A stretch of 64,000 bases of DNA from Altibacter sp. HG106 (GTDB lineage: Bacteria; Bacteroidota; Bacteroidia; Flavobacteriales; Flavobacteriaceae), in NCBI RefSeq assembly GCF_028561755.1, contig NZ_JAQQTD010000006.1, positions 1 to 64,000 on the forward strand, in the 5' to 3' direction. A program made the position numbers and the translations under genes. The notes beneath the pieces are model-generated. The model was not told the DNA's origin. It worked only from the letters and a program-made list of their open reading frames with translations, and did not search any database. Below, in pieces: positions 24,601 through 33,208 of the stretch; position 1 is the first letter of the stretch, and every line of letters starts with the position of its first letter.

Positions 24601-25650
24601 ATGAAACGTTGGTCATTCCTCGTCCTTCTAACACTTACACTTGCTTGTGAGTCGCACAAAGAAAAAGAACCGATCGCGGAAGACGGCAACACAGTTTCAG
24701 TCATAAAGGGAACGCCCATTGGCGAATACGTGGTAAGCGTTTTCAAAGACAGCAAAAACCACCTATGGTTTGGAACGTTGGAGAACGGAGTGGCTCGCTA
24801 CGATGGAACCGCCTTGCGTTACTTCACCACGAAAGACGGACTCCCTTCTAACCGAGTGGTTGCCATCGCGGAAGATGCTAAGGGTACCCTTTGGTTTGGT
24901 ACTGGTCAAGGCGTCGCAACATACGACGGTAGGTCTTTTTCAAATTTTTCAGAAGCAGATGGGCTCGTCAGTAATATGGTAAGCACCTTGTTATTTGATG
25001 CTAATAATCTCCTGTGGATTGGTACCTGGAGCGGAGTAAGCACCTTTGACGGCACCACATTTAAGAGGTTCCCCTTACCCAAGCCAACGGTGACCACTCC
25101 TCTAAATCCCGACACTCAAAATTGGATTACGCACATTACAGCCGATCGCCATAATCATATTTGGATTGCGCGTGACGGATACGGCGCTACTAAATACGAC
25201 GGTAAAGACTTCTCGTTCTTTTTAAAAAAGAACGGACTGCATTCGAATCATATTACCGACATCCTGGAAGATCGAAAGGGAACGTTATGGTTTGCTTCTC
25301 GCGTTGCAGAAAGAGACCATCCCGATCCCGAAAAACGTAGCGGCGCAGGGGGTGTTACCACTTTTGATGGTACGAACTATGGTCATTTTCCTGAAATCGA
25401 AAGCTTTAACTCAGGTGATGTTTATGAGTTATATGAAGCGCCATCGGGAGACCTTTGGATTAGTACTGTAGCAAACGGTGTCTACCACTACGACGGTAAG
25501 AGCTTTATTCATATGCCCGTTCCCATTGCTATTATGAGCATGGTCGAAGATGCCAAGGGAACACTGTGGTTAGGCGGTTCGGGCGGACTTTATAAACGAA
25601 CGCCAGATGGAGTGATTAGCGAGGTTACCACGTATGGCCCTTGGAATTAA
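24601..25650 (+). CDS. Two-component-regulator-propeller lipoprotein (orphan)
   Basis: The protein has 349 residues from ATG 24601; TTG 24589 and ATG 24592 are in frame upstream. The lipoprotein signal ends LTLACESH. The mature protein is a chain of Reg_prop repeats of the form ED-x-GTLWFGT-x-x-GVATYDG, six or more, which should close a beta-propeller. In hybrid two-component systems these propellers sense glycans, but here there is no membrane helix, kinase or regulator domain. A paralogue lies at 30830. Confidence 0.85.
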   Translation: MKRWSFLVLLTLTLACESHKEKEPIAEDGNTVSVIKGTPIGEYVVSVFKDSKNHLWFGTLENGVARYDGTALRYFTTKDGLPSNRVVAIAEDAKGTLWFGTGQGVATYDGRSFSNFSEADGLVSNMVSTLLFDANNLLWIGTWSGVSTFDGTTFKRFPLPKPTVTTPLNPDTQNWITHITADRHNHIWIARDGYGATKYDGKDFSFFLKKNGLHSNHITDILEDRKGTLWFASRVAERDHPDPEKRSGAGGVTTFDGTNYGHFPEIESFNSGDVYELYEAPSGDLWISTVANGVYHYDGKSFIHMPVPIAIMSMVEDAKGTLWLGGSGGLYKRTPDGVISEVTTYGPWN

Positions 25651-25667
25651 TTTGAAATTGACTTTGC

Positions 25668-25675
25668 TATATTTG
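25668..25675 (+). promoter_or_regulatory. Promoter -7 box TATATTTG
   Basis: This is a perfect TAnnTTTG box 20 bases before the ATG of the CAT-like gene. No well-spaced -33 TTG was found. Confidence 0.4.
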
Positions 25676-25695
25676 ACCCCCCAAAAAAAGAGACC

Positions 25696-26319
25696 ATGAA
25701 AAAACAAATCGACTTAGCGCAGTGGGATCGAAAAGAGCATTTTCTATTCTTTTCGAAGTTTGAAGAGCCGTTCTTCGGAATTACAGCCCGTGTAGATGTC
25801 ACGAAAGCATATGCCAGGTCGCGGCAAACGGATACCTCTTTCTTTTTGTACTATCTGTATCGAGCCCTCAAAGCAGCCAATAAAGTGACCCATTTTCGCT
25901 ACCGTATTGCTGGTGAAGAGGTGTTTGAATATGAAACTATTAATGCTTCGCCTACCATCATGCGCCCTAATGGAACCTTCGGTTTTTCGTATATCGATTA
26001 TGACGAAAACGAAGCCTTGTTCTATAAAAACGCTAAGAATGAAATCGCTCGTGTACAACAAAGCACCTCGCTGTTAGCAGCCATGAACGGAGAAGATGTC
26101 ATTCATTTCTCTGCCTTGCCTTGGATCGATTTTACCAGTTTAGCGCACGCCAGAAGTTTTACACATCCCGATAGTTGCCCCAAGATCTCTTTTGGGAAAA
26201 TGGTAACCACAGCTGGCAAACAAGAGATGGCTGTTTCGGTGCATGGGCATCACGGACTCCTAGACGGGTCGCACATAGGTCAGTTTTTGGAACGTTTTCA
26301 AACCTTGCTGGATCAATAA
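25696..26319 (+). CDS. Chloramphenicol acetyltransferase (CAT) family protein
   Basis: The 207-residue protein has the CAT fold pattern. It starts with FFGITARVDVT, has TSFFLYYLYRALKAAN near 47-62 and GFSYIDYDE near 96, and carries the active-site signature HGHHGLLDGSHIGQF near 184-198, where the second His of HHxxxDG is catalytic. The family transfers acetyl from acetyl-CoA to a hydroxyl group. Many chromosomal members do not give drug resistance, so substrate and phenotype are open. Confidence 0.85.
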   Translation: MKKQIDLAQWDRKEHFLFFSKFEEPFFGITARVDVTKAYARSRQTDTSFFLYYLYRALKAANKVTHFRYRIAGEEVFEYETINASPTIMRPNGTFGFSYIDYDENEALFYKNAKNEIARVQQSTSLLAAMNGEDVIHFSALPWIDFTSLAHARSFTHPDSCPKISFGKMVTTAGKQEMAVSVHGHHGLLDGSHIGQFLERFQTLLDQ

Positions 26320-26321
26320 GG

Positions 26322-26355
26322 CTTCGGAAGGGCTTAATTATTCGCCTTTCCGAAG
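26322..26355 (+). terminator. Hairpin after the CAT-like gene
   Basis: CTTCGGAAGGGC (26322-26333) pairs with GCCTTTCCGAAG (26344-26355), 12 pairs with one G-T, around a 10-base AT-rich loop. No T-run follows. Each arm carries the window's recurrent TTCGGAAG/CTTTCCGAAG word. Confidence 0.5.
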
Positions 26356-26430
26356 GATAGCGTGTATGATAAAACCCTCAGGAGTTGTACCTTAACCTCC
26401 TTGTTTTCTTAAAATCTTCCGCACACAAAG

Positions 26431-26871
26431 ATGCAAACAGAATCACGTAGAGAAACGATGCGAAACAATCACCCTCAGACCGCACTTGACCGATCACGGC
26501 GCTTTCCCGTTTGGAAAGCACTGTCCCAATTGTACCTCGACACCAAACTTCAGCAGGACGATTACAAACAGATCGGTACCATTTTATATTCCTCGGGTTT
26601 TACGCTCGCTGAAATTAAGGCCATACATCGGTACGAAGTAGTTCCGGTAGTAGGCACCAATTTGATGTCGGCTGCAGGTGTTTGGACGGGGTTTGATGAC
26701 GCTTGGTTACAAACACAGTGCACCAAAGCCTATGAGAAAAGATCAAGGTGCGCATACCGATGGCGTATTAACGTTTATCTCTTTTTCTTCGGAAGCCTAT
26801 TTAAAAAAGTAGAACAGACCATCAAAGCGCACTTTCTGAACGTACGAGTCCGCTCCAACGATTCCATCTAA
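26431..26871 (+). CDS. DUF7079-like protein
   Basis: This 146-residue protein (ATG 26458 is an alternative start) has FPVWKALSQLYLDTKLQQDD near 30-49 and YSSGFTLAEIKAIHRYEVVP near 62-81. Both resemble the DUF7079 pattern of short Gram-negative proteins. The C-terminal quarter is basic and aromatic (RWRINVYLFFFGSLFK) and looks unlike the rest. Function unknown. Confidence 0.6.
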   Translation: MQTESRRETMRNNHPQTALDRSRRFPVWKALSQLYLDTKLQQDDYKQIGTILYSSGFTLAEIKAIHRYEVVPVVGTNLMSAAGVWTGFDDAWLQTQCTKAYEKRSRCAYRWRINVYLFFFGSLFKKVEQTIKAHFLNVRVRSNDSI

Positions 26872-26947
26872 TTCGCGCTGAAGAAACATGTGGGCTTACG
26901 CGTACTTCAGAATAATCCGTATCTTTTGGGAACATTAGCACACAACT

Positions 26948-27529
26948 ATGGACAAACGTGTCGCTGTATTCTTACAAGGTGCCCCACGATGGAACGAGGA
27001 AATGACGCTGCTTCGGAAGATCGTCATGAGCTGCGATCTTTCCGAAGACTTTAAATGGAACCATCCTTGCTACACCCACGACGGAAAGAACATTGTGCTT
27101 ATTCACGGTTTCAAAGCGTATTGCGCCCTTCTATTTCACAAAGGAGCCTTATTGAAAGATCCTGAACAGCTACTGGTTCAGCAAACAAAAAATAGTCAGA
27201 TTGCCCGGCAACTCCGTTTTCAGCATACAAAAGCGATCAACAAACAACAGGAAATAATCAAGGCCTATATCAAGGAAGCCATCAGGAATGAACGTCAAGG
27301 GAAATCGGTACCGCTTAAAACGACATCAGAGTACGAGGTTCCTAACGAGTTGCTACAAAAATTTGAAGCCGATCCCGAATATAAAAAAGCCTTTGACCAA
27401 TTGACCCCAGGCAGACAACGAGGGTACCTGCTTTATTTCGGAGCTGCTAAACAAGCGAACACTCGACACGCTAGGATCGAAAAGGCCACAGCGAAGATCG
27501 AGGAAGGAAAAGGATATAATGAACGATAA
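26948..27529 (+). CDS. YdeI/OmpD-associated family protein (DUF1801)
   Basis: The 193-residue protein has an N-terminal DUF1801-like domain (FKWNHPCYTHDGKNIVLIHG near 35-54, written in this family as KWNxPCYT) and a C-terminal helical YdeI tail with FDQLTPGRQRGYLLYF and ARIEKATAKI. Its members are cytoplasmic. Function is not settled. TATCTTTT at 26920, 28 bases upstream, is promoter-like. The next DUF1801 gene starts 12 bases after its stop, so the two are likely co-transcribed. Confidence 0.88.
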   Translation: MDKRVAVFLQGAPRWNEEMTLLRKIVMSCDLSEDFKWNHPCYTHDGKNIVLIHGFKAYCALLFHKGALLKDPEQLLVQQTKNSQIARQLRFQHTKAINKQQEIIKAYIKEAIRNERQGKSVPLKTTSEYEVPNELLQKFEADPEYKKAFDQLTPGRQRGYLLYFGAAKQANTRHARIEKATAKIEEGKGYNER

Positions 27530-27541
27530 TCACTTTCAATT

Positions 27542-27931
27542 ATGGCTAAAAGAGGACCTATGCCTACCTTTGAAACCGTAGCCGACTATATTGCCGCCCA
27601 ACCTCCTGAGGTCCAGAGTGCGCTCAACACCTTACGAGCCCTCATTCTAGAAGCAGCTCCCGAGGCCACCGAGCTTATAAATTATAAAATTCCCGCCTAT
27701 GCGTTGGTTCCCGGCGGAAAGCGAGACCAACAACTGATGATGGCAGGGCACTCCAAATTTGTTGGTTTTTATCCCTTTCCCACCACTATGGCCGCCTTTT
27801 CTGAAGCGCTGAAAGACTACAAACAAGGGAAAGGTTCGGTGCAGTTTCCACTAGACCAACCGCTACCCAAAGAACTCATTACCCGTATGGTGCGATTTCG
27901 GCAACAAGAACTTCAACAGCAAAAAAAATAA
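27542..27931 (+). CDS. DUF1801 / YdhG-like protein
   Basis: A 129-residue protein. FETVADYIAAQPPEVQSALN is the usual N-terminus of YdhG-like DUF1801 proteins. It continues with INYKIPAYALVPGGKR and FVGFYPFPTTM, and ends VRFRQQELQQ. The fold is frataxin-like, and an iron-chaperone role has been proposed for a Bacillus relative. It is in a tight operon with 26948 and 27936 (12 and 4 bases). Confidence 0.88.
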   Translation: MAKRGPMPTFETVADYIAAQPPEVQSALNTLRALILEAAPEATELINYKIPAYALVPGGKRDQQLMMAGHSKFVGFYPFPTTMAAFSEALKDYKQGKGSVQFPLDQPLPKELITRMVRFRQQELQQQKK

Positions 27932-27935
27932 TTCC

Positions 27936-28310
27936 ATGACCATAGAACAAAATAAACAACATGCTATCGCCTTCTATAAAATGGCGTATGAAGGAAACCC
28001 TAAAGAAGCCATCGATCGCTATGTGGGTACACAATACGTTCAACACAACCCCGATGTTCCGGATGGAACAGAAGGTTTTATCGCATATTTTGAGCGCATG
28101 CAGCGCGAATTTCCTGAGAAAACCATTCGCTTTGTACGATGCATTGCGGAAGGGGATCTGGTTGCCCTACATACCCACCAGCTTTGGCCGGAGGAAGAAT
28201 ATGTAACCATGGACTTCTTCCGTTTTGACAGCGAAGGAAAGATCTGCGAACATTGGGATGCCATCCAAAGAATCCCAGAACAATCTCAAAACTTAAATAC
28301 TATGTATTAA
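27936..28310 (+). CDS. SnoaL-like polyketide-cyclase-fold protein
   Basis: This 124-residue protein fits the SnoaL pattern: KQHAIAFYKMAYEGNPKEAI at the start, YVGTQYVQHNPDVPDG near 29-44, and EEYVTMDFFRFDSEGKICEHWD near the end, which completes the conserved cone. Substrate unknown. It is the last gene of the DUF1801 operon. The broken relative at 30098 shares the WD ending. Confidence 0.85.
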   Translation: MTIEQNKQHAIAFYKMAYEGNPKEAIDRYVGTQYVQHNPDVPDGTEGFIAYFERMQREFPEKTIRFVRCIAEGDLVALHTHQLWPEEEYVTMDFFRFDSEGKICEHWDAIQRIPEQSQNLNTMY

Positions 28311-28421
28311 GTTCAAAACAGTTGCTTCCTTTTGAAAAATGAAACAAATACCATGGTAACAACAGAAAGGGTTATATCTTTATGATTGCAAATCACCTAA
28401 CTCAAAAAAACTTCGGTCGCT

Positions 28422-30083
28422 ATGTTTTCAAAGATCTACAATTTCAAGAATTTTAAAGGAGATTTTACCGGGGGACTGGTAGCAGGGGTCGTTGCCCTAC
28501 CCTTGGCATTGGCCTTTGGCGTGCAGTCAGGTTTGGGAGCAACAGCCGGTTTATACGGGGCGATAGCTATCGGGATATTTGCCGCCCTTTGTGGTGGAAC
28601 GCCCACACAGGCAAGTGGTCCTACGGGTCCGATGACCGTTGTATCGGCAGCCTTGGTGGCCGGCGCGATACAAATGAATGGAACGCTGGACAATGCTATG
28701 AACATCATCCTTCTCACCTTTCTGTTAGGGGGATTGTTTCAAGTTATTTTTGGGTTTCTGAATATTGCCAGTTACGTGAAGTATTTTCCCTACCCCGTGG
28801 TATCCGGCTTTATGAGTGGGGTGGGTTTGATCATTGTGATTCTCCAAATACTGCCCTTCGCCGGTCTCGAACCCGCAAAATCTACCGTGGCGGTATTGAA
28901 AGAATTTCCAAGTCTGTTTACAGAATTTAACGCGTCCGCCCTCATTTTAGGAGCCATCACTATTGCTATTTATTTTATTGTTCCGAAAATAACCAAAGCC
29001 ATCCCCAGTGCTCTGGTTGCCTTAATTGTTGCTTCCTTGATCGCGTACTTCACCAAAATGGACGTACCGTTGATTGGCGATATCCCCTCGGGATTACCCG
29101 AATTCCAACTCGGAAACATTTTTAGCATCAATGCAGAGGCCTACAGTCTCATATTAGAGTATTCGCTTGTCCTTGCGGTGCTAGGGAGTATCGATTCATT
29201 ACTCACCTCGGTGATTGCAGACAATATGACCAAAACCAAACACAATAGTAACCGAGAACTCATTGGGCAAGGTATTGGGAACATGATCGCCGCGGCATTT
29301 GGCGGAATTCCGGGAGCCGGAGCGACCAAAGGAACGGTGGTCAACATTAATGCTGGCGGAACCACGCGTTTGTCTGGAACGATCCACGGCTTGTTCTTAC
29401 TAGCCGTTCTTCTCGGTCTTGGGCAACTCGCCTCGCACATCCCGTTATGCGTGCTGGCCGGATTGCTTATCCCAATTGGTTTCAAAATAATCGACTTTAA
29501 GGGTATTAAGCACCTCACCAAAGTTCCGAAGTCAGATTCGTTTGTCCTCATCTTAGTGATGATTATCACCACCTTCGGCAGTTTGATTCACGCCGTTGGA
29601 ATTGGTATTGCACTGGCCTGTTTACTCTTTATGAAGAAGTCGGGTGACATTAGTGAACGCGGGATGGAAGTAGGAAATGTGGCAGACCTAGACGGCTCAA
29701 AGCCCTGGCAAGATGAGACCAGTTTCTACGAAGAATACAAAGAAAAAGTGATCATCAAACACTTGTATGGCCCCTTATTCTTTGGATTCACTTCCTACTT
29801 TAAGGATCAAATCAAAACCCTACCTGCGGGTGTCAAAGCCGTCATCTTGCGGATGGATCGTGTCCCGTACATGGATCAATCGGGTTTGTATACCCTGGAA
29901 GATATTATTTTTGATTTACGGGCCGGCGGAAAAGAAGTGATACTCGTCGGACTTCAGGAACAGCCCAGAGATATGCTGGAAAAAGTAGATATCATTCCCG
30001 ATCTGGTTCCGGAAGACGATGTATTCGATACGATTGAAGCGAGTTTTGTATATCTGAAACAGAAACTAAAAGAGAAAGACTAA
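28422..30083 (+). CDS. SulP family anion transporter with STAS domain
   Basis: The 553-residue inner-membrane protein begins with FKGDFTGGLVAGVVALPLAL, the SulP entry sequence, followed by about 11-12 helices with the family's GPTGPM and GIPGAGATKGTVVN segments. A cytoplasmic STAS domain (about 440-545, with VILRMDRVPYMDQSGLYTLE) ends it. SulP proteins move sulfate, bicarbonate or other anions; the substrate is not fixed by sequence. There is no carbonic anhydrase gene beside it. TATCTTTA at 28375 is promoter-like. Confidence 0.92.
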   Translation: MFSKIYNFKNFKGDFTGGLVAGVVALPLALAFGVQSGLGATAGLYGAIAIGIFAALCGGTPTQASGPTGPMTVVSAALVAGAIQMNGTLDNAMNIILLTFLLGGLFQVIFGFLNIASYVKYFPYPVVSGFMSGVGLIIVILQILPFAGLEPAKSTVAVLKEFPSLFTEFNASALILGAITIAIYFIVPKITKAIPSALVALIVASLIAYFTKMDVPLIGDIPSGLPEFQLGNIFSINAEAYSLILEYSLVLAVLGSIDSLLTSVIADNMTKTKHNSNRELIGQGIGNMIAAAFGGIPGAGATKGTVVNINAGGTTRLSGTIHGLFLLAVLLGLGQLASHIPLCVLAGLLIPIGFKIIDFKGIKHLTKVPKSDSFVLILVMIITTFGSLIHAVGIGIALACLLFMKKSGDISERGMEVGNVADLDGSKPWQDETSFYEEYKEKVIIKHLYGPLFFGFTSYFKDQIKTLPAGVKAVILRMDRVPYMDQSGLYTLEDIIFDLRAGGKEVILVGLQEQPRDMLEKVDIIPDLVPEDDVFDTIEASFVYLKQKLKEKD

Positions 30084-30097
30084 CATCTATTTCCTGT

Positions 30098-30235
30098 ATG
30101 GACAACAAAACAGCGGCTGAAACATTCTTGCAACTCGTAAGTTCGGGAAAGATACAGGAAGGTACGATCGTAGAACTTTGGGATCTGGGACAACCTATCG
30201 AACCTAATTCTCCAAATAAATACGGACTATTCTAA
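30098..30235 (+). pseudogene. Internally deleted SnoaL/NTF2-like gene
   Basis: A 45-codon open frame joins a typical SnoaL N-terminus (MDNKTAAETFLQLVSSGKIQE) to a typical C-terminus (IVELWDLGQPI then NSPNKYGLF), with the central 80-90 residues missing. The reading frame is intact, so the deletion was in frame. The product is too short to fold as a SnoaL domain. It sits 15 bases after the SulP stop. Confidence 0.65.
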
Positions 30236-30253
30236 CGTGTAATCAAAACATCT

Positions 30254-30751
30254 ATGGTATCACTTCCGCATTACAACATCCCCGCAAAAACGCGCATTGG
30301 GCACGTACATCTTAAAGTTGCCAACCTGCAACGCTCTTTAGACTTTTATTGTGGTATTCTGGGGTTTGAAGTAACCATGACCTACGGACAAGAGGCTGCC
30401 TTTATTTCTGCCGGAGGGTATCATCATCATATCGGCCTAAACACCTGGCATAGTAAAGGAGCGGCGCCTGCGCCAAAACAGGCCCCGGGTTTATTTCATA
30501 CGGCTATTGTATATCCTACTCGGAAAGAACTGGCCACGATTTTAAAACGTCTGCAGACCATCGATTATCCGCTCACCGGCGCGGCCGATCACGGGGTTTC
30601 CGAAGCCCTGTATTTAAATGACCCCGATGAGAATGGCGTCGAATTATATTGGGATCGCCCTCAAAAAGAATGGCCACAGAAACCGGATGGCACCCTAGAT
30701 ATGTACACCAAAAGTCTGGATCTAAACTCCCTCTTAGCAGAAGTACCCTAA
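30254..30751 (+). CDS. VOC family (glyoxalase/extradiol dioxygenase-like) protein
   Basis: The 165-residue protein opens with RIGHVHLKVANLQRSLDFYC, the VOC beta-alpha-beta entry, and has HHHIGLNTWHSKGA near 55-68 and DPDENGVELYWDRP near 127-140. Metal-ligand candidates are His in GHVHLKV, His in YHHHIGL and Glu in VELYWD, as in CatE-type enzymes. Its true substrate is unknown. It starts 18 bases after the broken SnoaL gene. Confidence 0.88.
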   Translation: MVSLPHYNIPAKTRIGHVHLKVANLQRSLDFYCGILGFEVTMTYGQEAAFISAGGYHHHIGLNTWHSKGAAPAPKQAPGLFHTAIVYPTRKELATILKRLQTIDYPLTGAADHGVSEALYLNDPDENGVELYWDRPQKEWPQKPDGTLDMYTKSLDLNSLLAEVP

Positions 30752-30752
30752 A

Positions 30753-30771
30753 AGCCGCTATCGCGACGGCT
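30753..30771 (+). terminator. Hairpin after the VOC gene
   Basis: AGCCG (30753-30757) pairs with CGGCT (30767-30771) around CTATCGCGA, followed by a pyrimidine-rich tract. The stem is short, so the call is tentative. Confidence 0.3.
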
Positions 30772-30829
30772 ATTCTCTCCTTTCTATCACTTAAATCCGT
30801 ATCTTGAAGCATATTACCGATGTTAACCC

Positions 30830-31918
30830 ATGATTTTCAAGACCTCAAAACAGTTCCTCCTATTGTTATTTCTAGGTACGTTTCTTCTCCTTGTTTGTGC
30901 CTGTAAAGAGATCGTTCATGAATCAAATACATCCACTCTTTCAAATCATACGAAACTGCTGACAACTCCTAAACTTCCGAACATTGATGGGAGCTTCTAC
31001 AACGGAATAATGGACAATCAAAACCAACTTTGGTTTGCCACCCGAGGGAATGGTATTTTTCGTGTAAACGGAGCGCAGCTAACAAATTATACTACTGAAA
31101 ACGGCCTGAGCAGTAATCATACAAACAGTATTTATGAAGATTCCAACGGCACCCTATGGGTTGGGACAAACAAAGGTGTGGATGTATTCGACGGAACTCA
31201 ATTCAAACATCTCAAGGTTCCGTTTACAGATACCACCAGTGTTTGGTTAGATGCAGTATATCCTGTTGTTAACCCCAATGAGGTGATGTCGGTCATTGAA
31301 GACAACGAAGGCGCAATATGGCTGGGCACCAATGGTGCCGGGGTCTATCGATATGATGGCTCCTCGTTTACACAACACCTTGCGAAGGTGGGTATGGTTT
31401 ATGACGATGGCAAGCATCACAACATTGTTCTCACTATGGATAAAGATAGCGCAGGAACGCTTTGGTTTTCCTCCTTAAGTCACGGAGGCGTGAGTTCGTA
31501 TGATGGTGAACGATTTACACATTACGTATCTGCGCTGAGCGATGATTTTATACGCGTGGTCTATGTCGATAGCAAGGATATTGTCTGGGTAGGAACCCAT
31601 GGTAATCATAAGGGGGGGCTGGATCGAATAGACGCTTCGGGAATTACTTCATTTTGGAAAAAAGAGGATGGCTTCCGGCATAATAATGTTTCCCAAATCT
31701 TTGAGGATTCTAAAGGTCGGCTTTGGATGGCAAGCGGTACCACTCCCTTGAGCCTTTTTAAAGACGGGCATTTTAAGCGGTTCACTTCGGAAGCAAATAC
31801 AACTTTTCCCTCGATTCATTTTATTTTAGAAGATTCAGACCACAATATCTGGTTTGGCGGGAATAACGGACTCTGGAGATTTGACGGTACCCAAACCGTT
31901 TCTATGGTTCAGGAGTAA
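30830..31918 (+). CDS. Two-component-regulator-propeller lipoprotein (orphan)
   Basis: The 362-residue protein has a lipoprotein signal ending LLLVCACKE, giving a probable lipobox Cys at about residue 25. Reg_prop repeats run through the mature part (GTLWVGTNKGVDVFDG, GAIWLGTNGAGVYRYDG, GRLWMASGTTP, HNIWFGGNNGLWRFDG). It is a paralogue of 24601 with the same plan and no signalling domain. TATCTTGA at 30800 is promoter-like. Confidence 0.85.
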   Translation: MIFKTSKQFLLLLFLGTFLLLVCACKEIVHESNTSTLSNHTKLLTTPKLPNIDGSFYNGIMDNQNQLWFATRGNGIFRVNGAQLTNYTTENGLSSNHTNSIYEDSNGTLWVGTNKGVDVFDGTQFKHLKVPFTDTTSVWLDAVYPVVNPNEVMSVIEDNEGAIWLGTNGAGVYRYDGSSFTQHLAKVGMVYDDGKHHNIVLTMDKDSAGTLWFSSLSHGGVSSYDGERFTHYVSALSDDFIRVVYVDSKDIVWVGTHGNHKGGLDRIDASGITSFWKKEDGFRHNNVSQIFEDSKGRLWMASGTTPLSLFKDGHFKRFTSEANTTFPSIHFILEDSDHNIWFGGNNGLWRFDGTQTVSMVQE

Positions 31919-32090
31919 TACTGTTGTTAGTTCGAAACTATTTCTTCCCTCAGTCATTGCACCCGCTGACGCATCCAGAATGCGAGTTGCCTAAACGGCA
32001 ATAGGTTCTCCCCTGCTACTTCACGAGCTTTATGGAAACAAAAACACATATCTTATGAAAACAGCTATCTATCGTAACCCCGTACTTCCA

Positions 32091-32465
32091 ATGAAATCCT
32101 TATTTCTTGGAATGTTGACCCTCATGACCTTTCTAATCACTTCGGAAATGACCGCGCAAGATCAAAAACGAACTGTGACCGGTATTGTGAAAAGCACCGA
32201 TGGCCCCGTATTTGGCGCTACCGTGGTATTGAAGGGAACTGCCATTGGTGTGGCCACCGATGATAAAGGTGCCTTTACCTTTCCGGAAAAGCTTTCAGAC
32301 AATGACGTTCTGGTAGTGAGCTTTCTGGGCTATCAAACCGCCGAAGTTCGCATTTCAGAGGAAACCACCTTCGTCACGCCCTTCCTGGCAGACGACCCTG
32401 TAATTATTAAAACCGCCCTGCGTACGCGATCCTCGAAGACTACTGCCAAAACCCTTCAGAAATAA
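32091..32465 (+). CDS. Exported carboxypeptidase-D regulatory-like (Ig-fold) protein
   Basis: The protein has 124 residues from ATG 32091. ATG 32055 would add 12 residues before the signal peptide. After the signal (ending EMTAQD) comes the CarboxypepD_reg-like fold seen at the start of SusC-type receptors: TVTGIVKSTDGPVFGATVVL, GTAIGVATDDKGAFTF and VVSFLGYQTAEVRI. Here it stands alone, with no TonB-dependent barrel. The following transglutaminase-like gene starts nine bases later. Confidence 0.8.
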   Translation: MKSLFLGMLTLMTFLITSEMTAQDQKRTVTGIVKSTDGPVFGATVVLKGTAIGVATDDKGAFTFPEKLSDNDVLVVSFLGYQTAEVRISEETTFVTPFLADDPVIIKTALRTRSSKTTAKTLQK

Positions 32466-32474
32466 TAGTGCGTA

Positions 32475-33155
32475 ATGAGAATTCTATGGGTGATTACAGC
32501 CTTCTTCCTGTGGGTGCCTCTTTGGGCGCAGCAAAGCGATTTTGAGAACATTGACTTTTGGAGAGCCGATTATATCGCAACGCAACAACAAGGGGAAGGC
32601 TTGCACCTACTCCCCATTCTTGTGCATGAACTAACCGCTGCCCTACCTACCGATGTAGAAAAGTTCAGAGCTATCTACTATTGGGTCTGTCATAATATCA
32701 AAGGAAATTATCACTTGATGCGGAAAAACCGCAACACCTTACGCGCATTAGAAAACGATTCGCTGGCGCTCGCAAGCTGGAATCGTACCATTCAGAAGGA
32801 AGTATTTAACACGCTACGGACCTCCAACGAAACCTTATGCACCGGATATGCCTACTTACTGAAAGAAATGGCTGCCTTAGCGGGTATTCGCGCAGTCATC
32901 ATCCATGGTACAGGCACCTGGGACCAATCATCAAGTCGTGCCAGAAACAAATCGATGCACTCCTGGAATGCCGTACAATTAAATGGAAAATGGTATCTCT
33001 GCGATGCTACTTGGTCTAGCGGGTATATCGATATGGAAACGCGTCTTTTTAGATTCGACTATGACGATCGGTTTTTTCTCATGGATCCTGAAACCTTTCG
33101 TGAAACACACGAGCCCGATGATGTCGTTTGGCAGTTGATTCCAATAACAAAATGA
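32475..33155 (+). CDS. Exported transglutaminase-like protein
   Basis: The 226-residue protein has a signal peptide (about 1-18, ending PLWAQ). The transglutaminase-core triad is visible: Cys in NETLCTGYAYLLKEM (about 122), His in MHSWNAVQL (about 160) and Asp in LCDATWSSGY (about 176). The YYWVCHNI segment before it is also typical. Family members act as cysteine proteases or crosslinking enzymes at the envelope. Confidence 0.85.
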   Translation: MRILWVITAFFLWVPLWAQQSDFENIDFWRADYIATQQQGEGLHLLPILVHELTAALPTDVEKFRAIYYWVCHNIKGNYHLMRKNRNTLRALENDSLALASWNRTIQKEVFNTLRTSNETLCTGYAYLLKEMAALAGIRAVIIHGTGTWDQSSSRARNKSMHSWNAVQLNGKWYLCDATWSSGYIDMETRLFRFDYDDRFFLMDPETFRETHEPDDVVWQLIPITK

Positions 33156-33208
33156 TTCGCGCGCATGCGAAATGATGGAAATTGGGATGAAATAAGTATC
33201 TTCCCAAC

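Noticed and set aside
29141-29572. Minus-strand 143-codon frame inside the SulP gene
   Set aside because: It is antisense to an intact transporter domain and has no family features.
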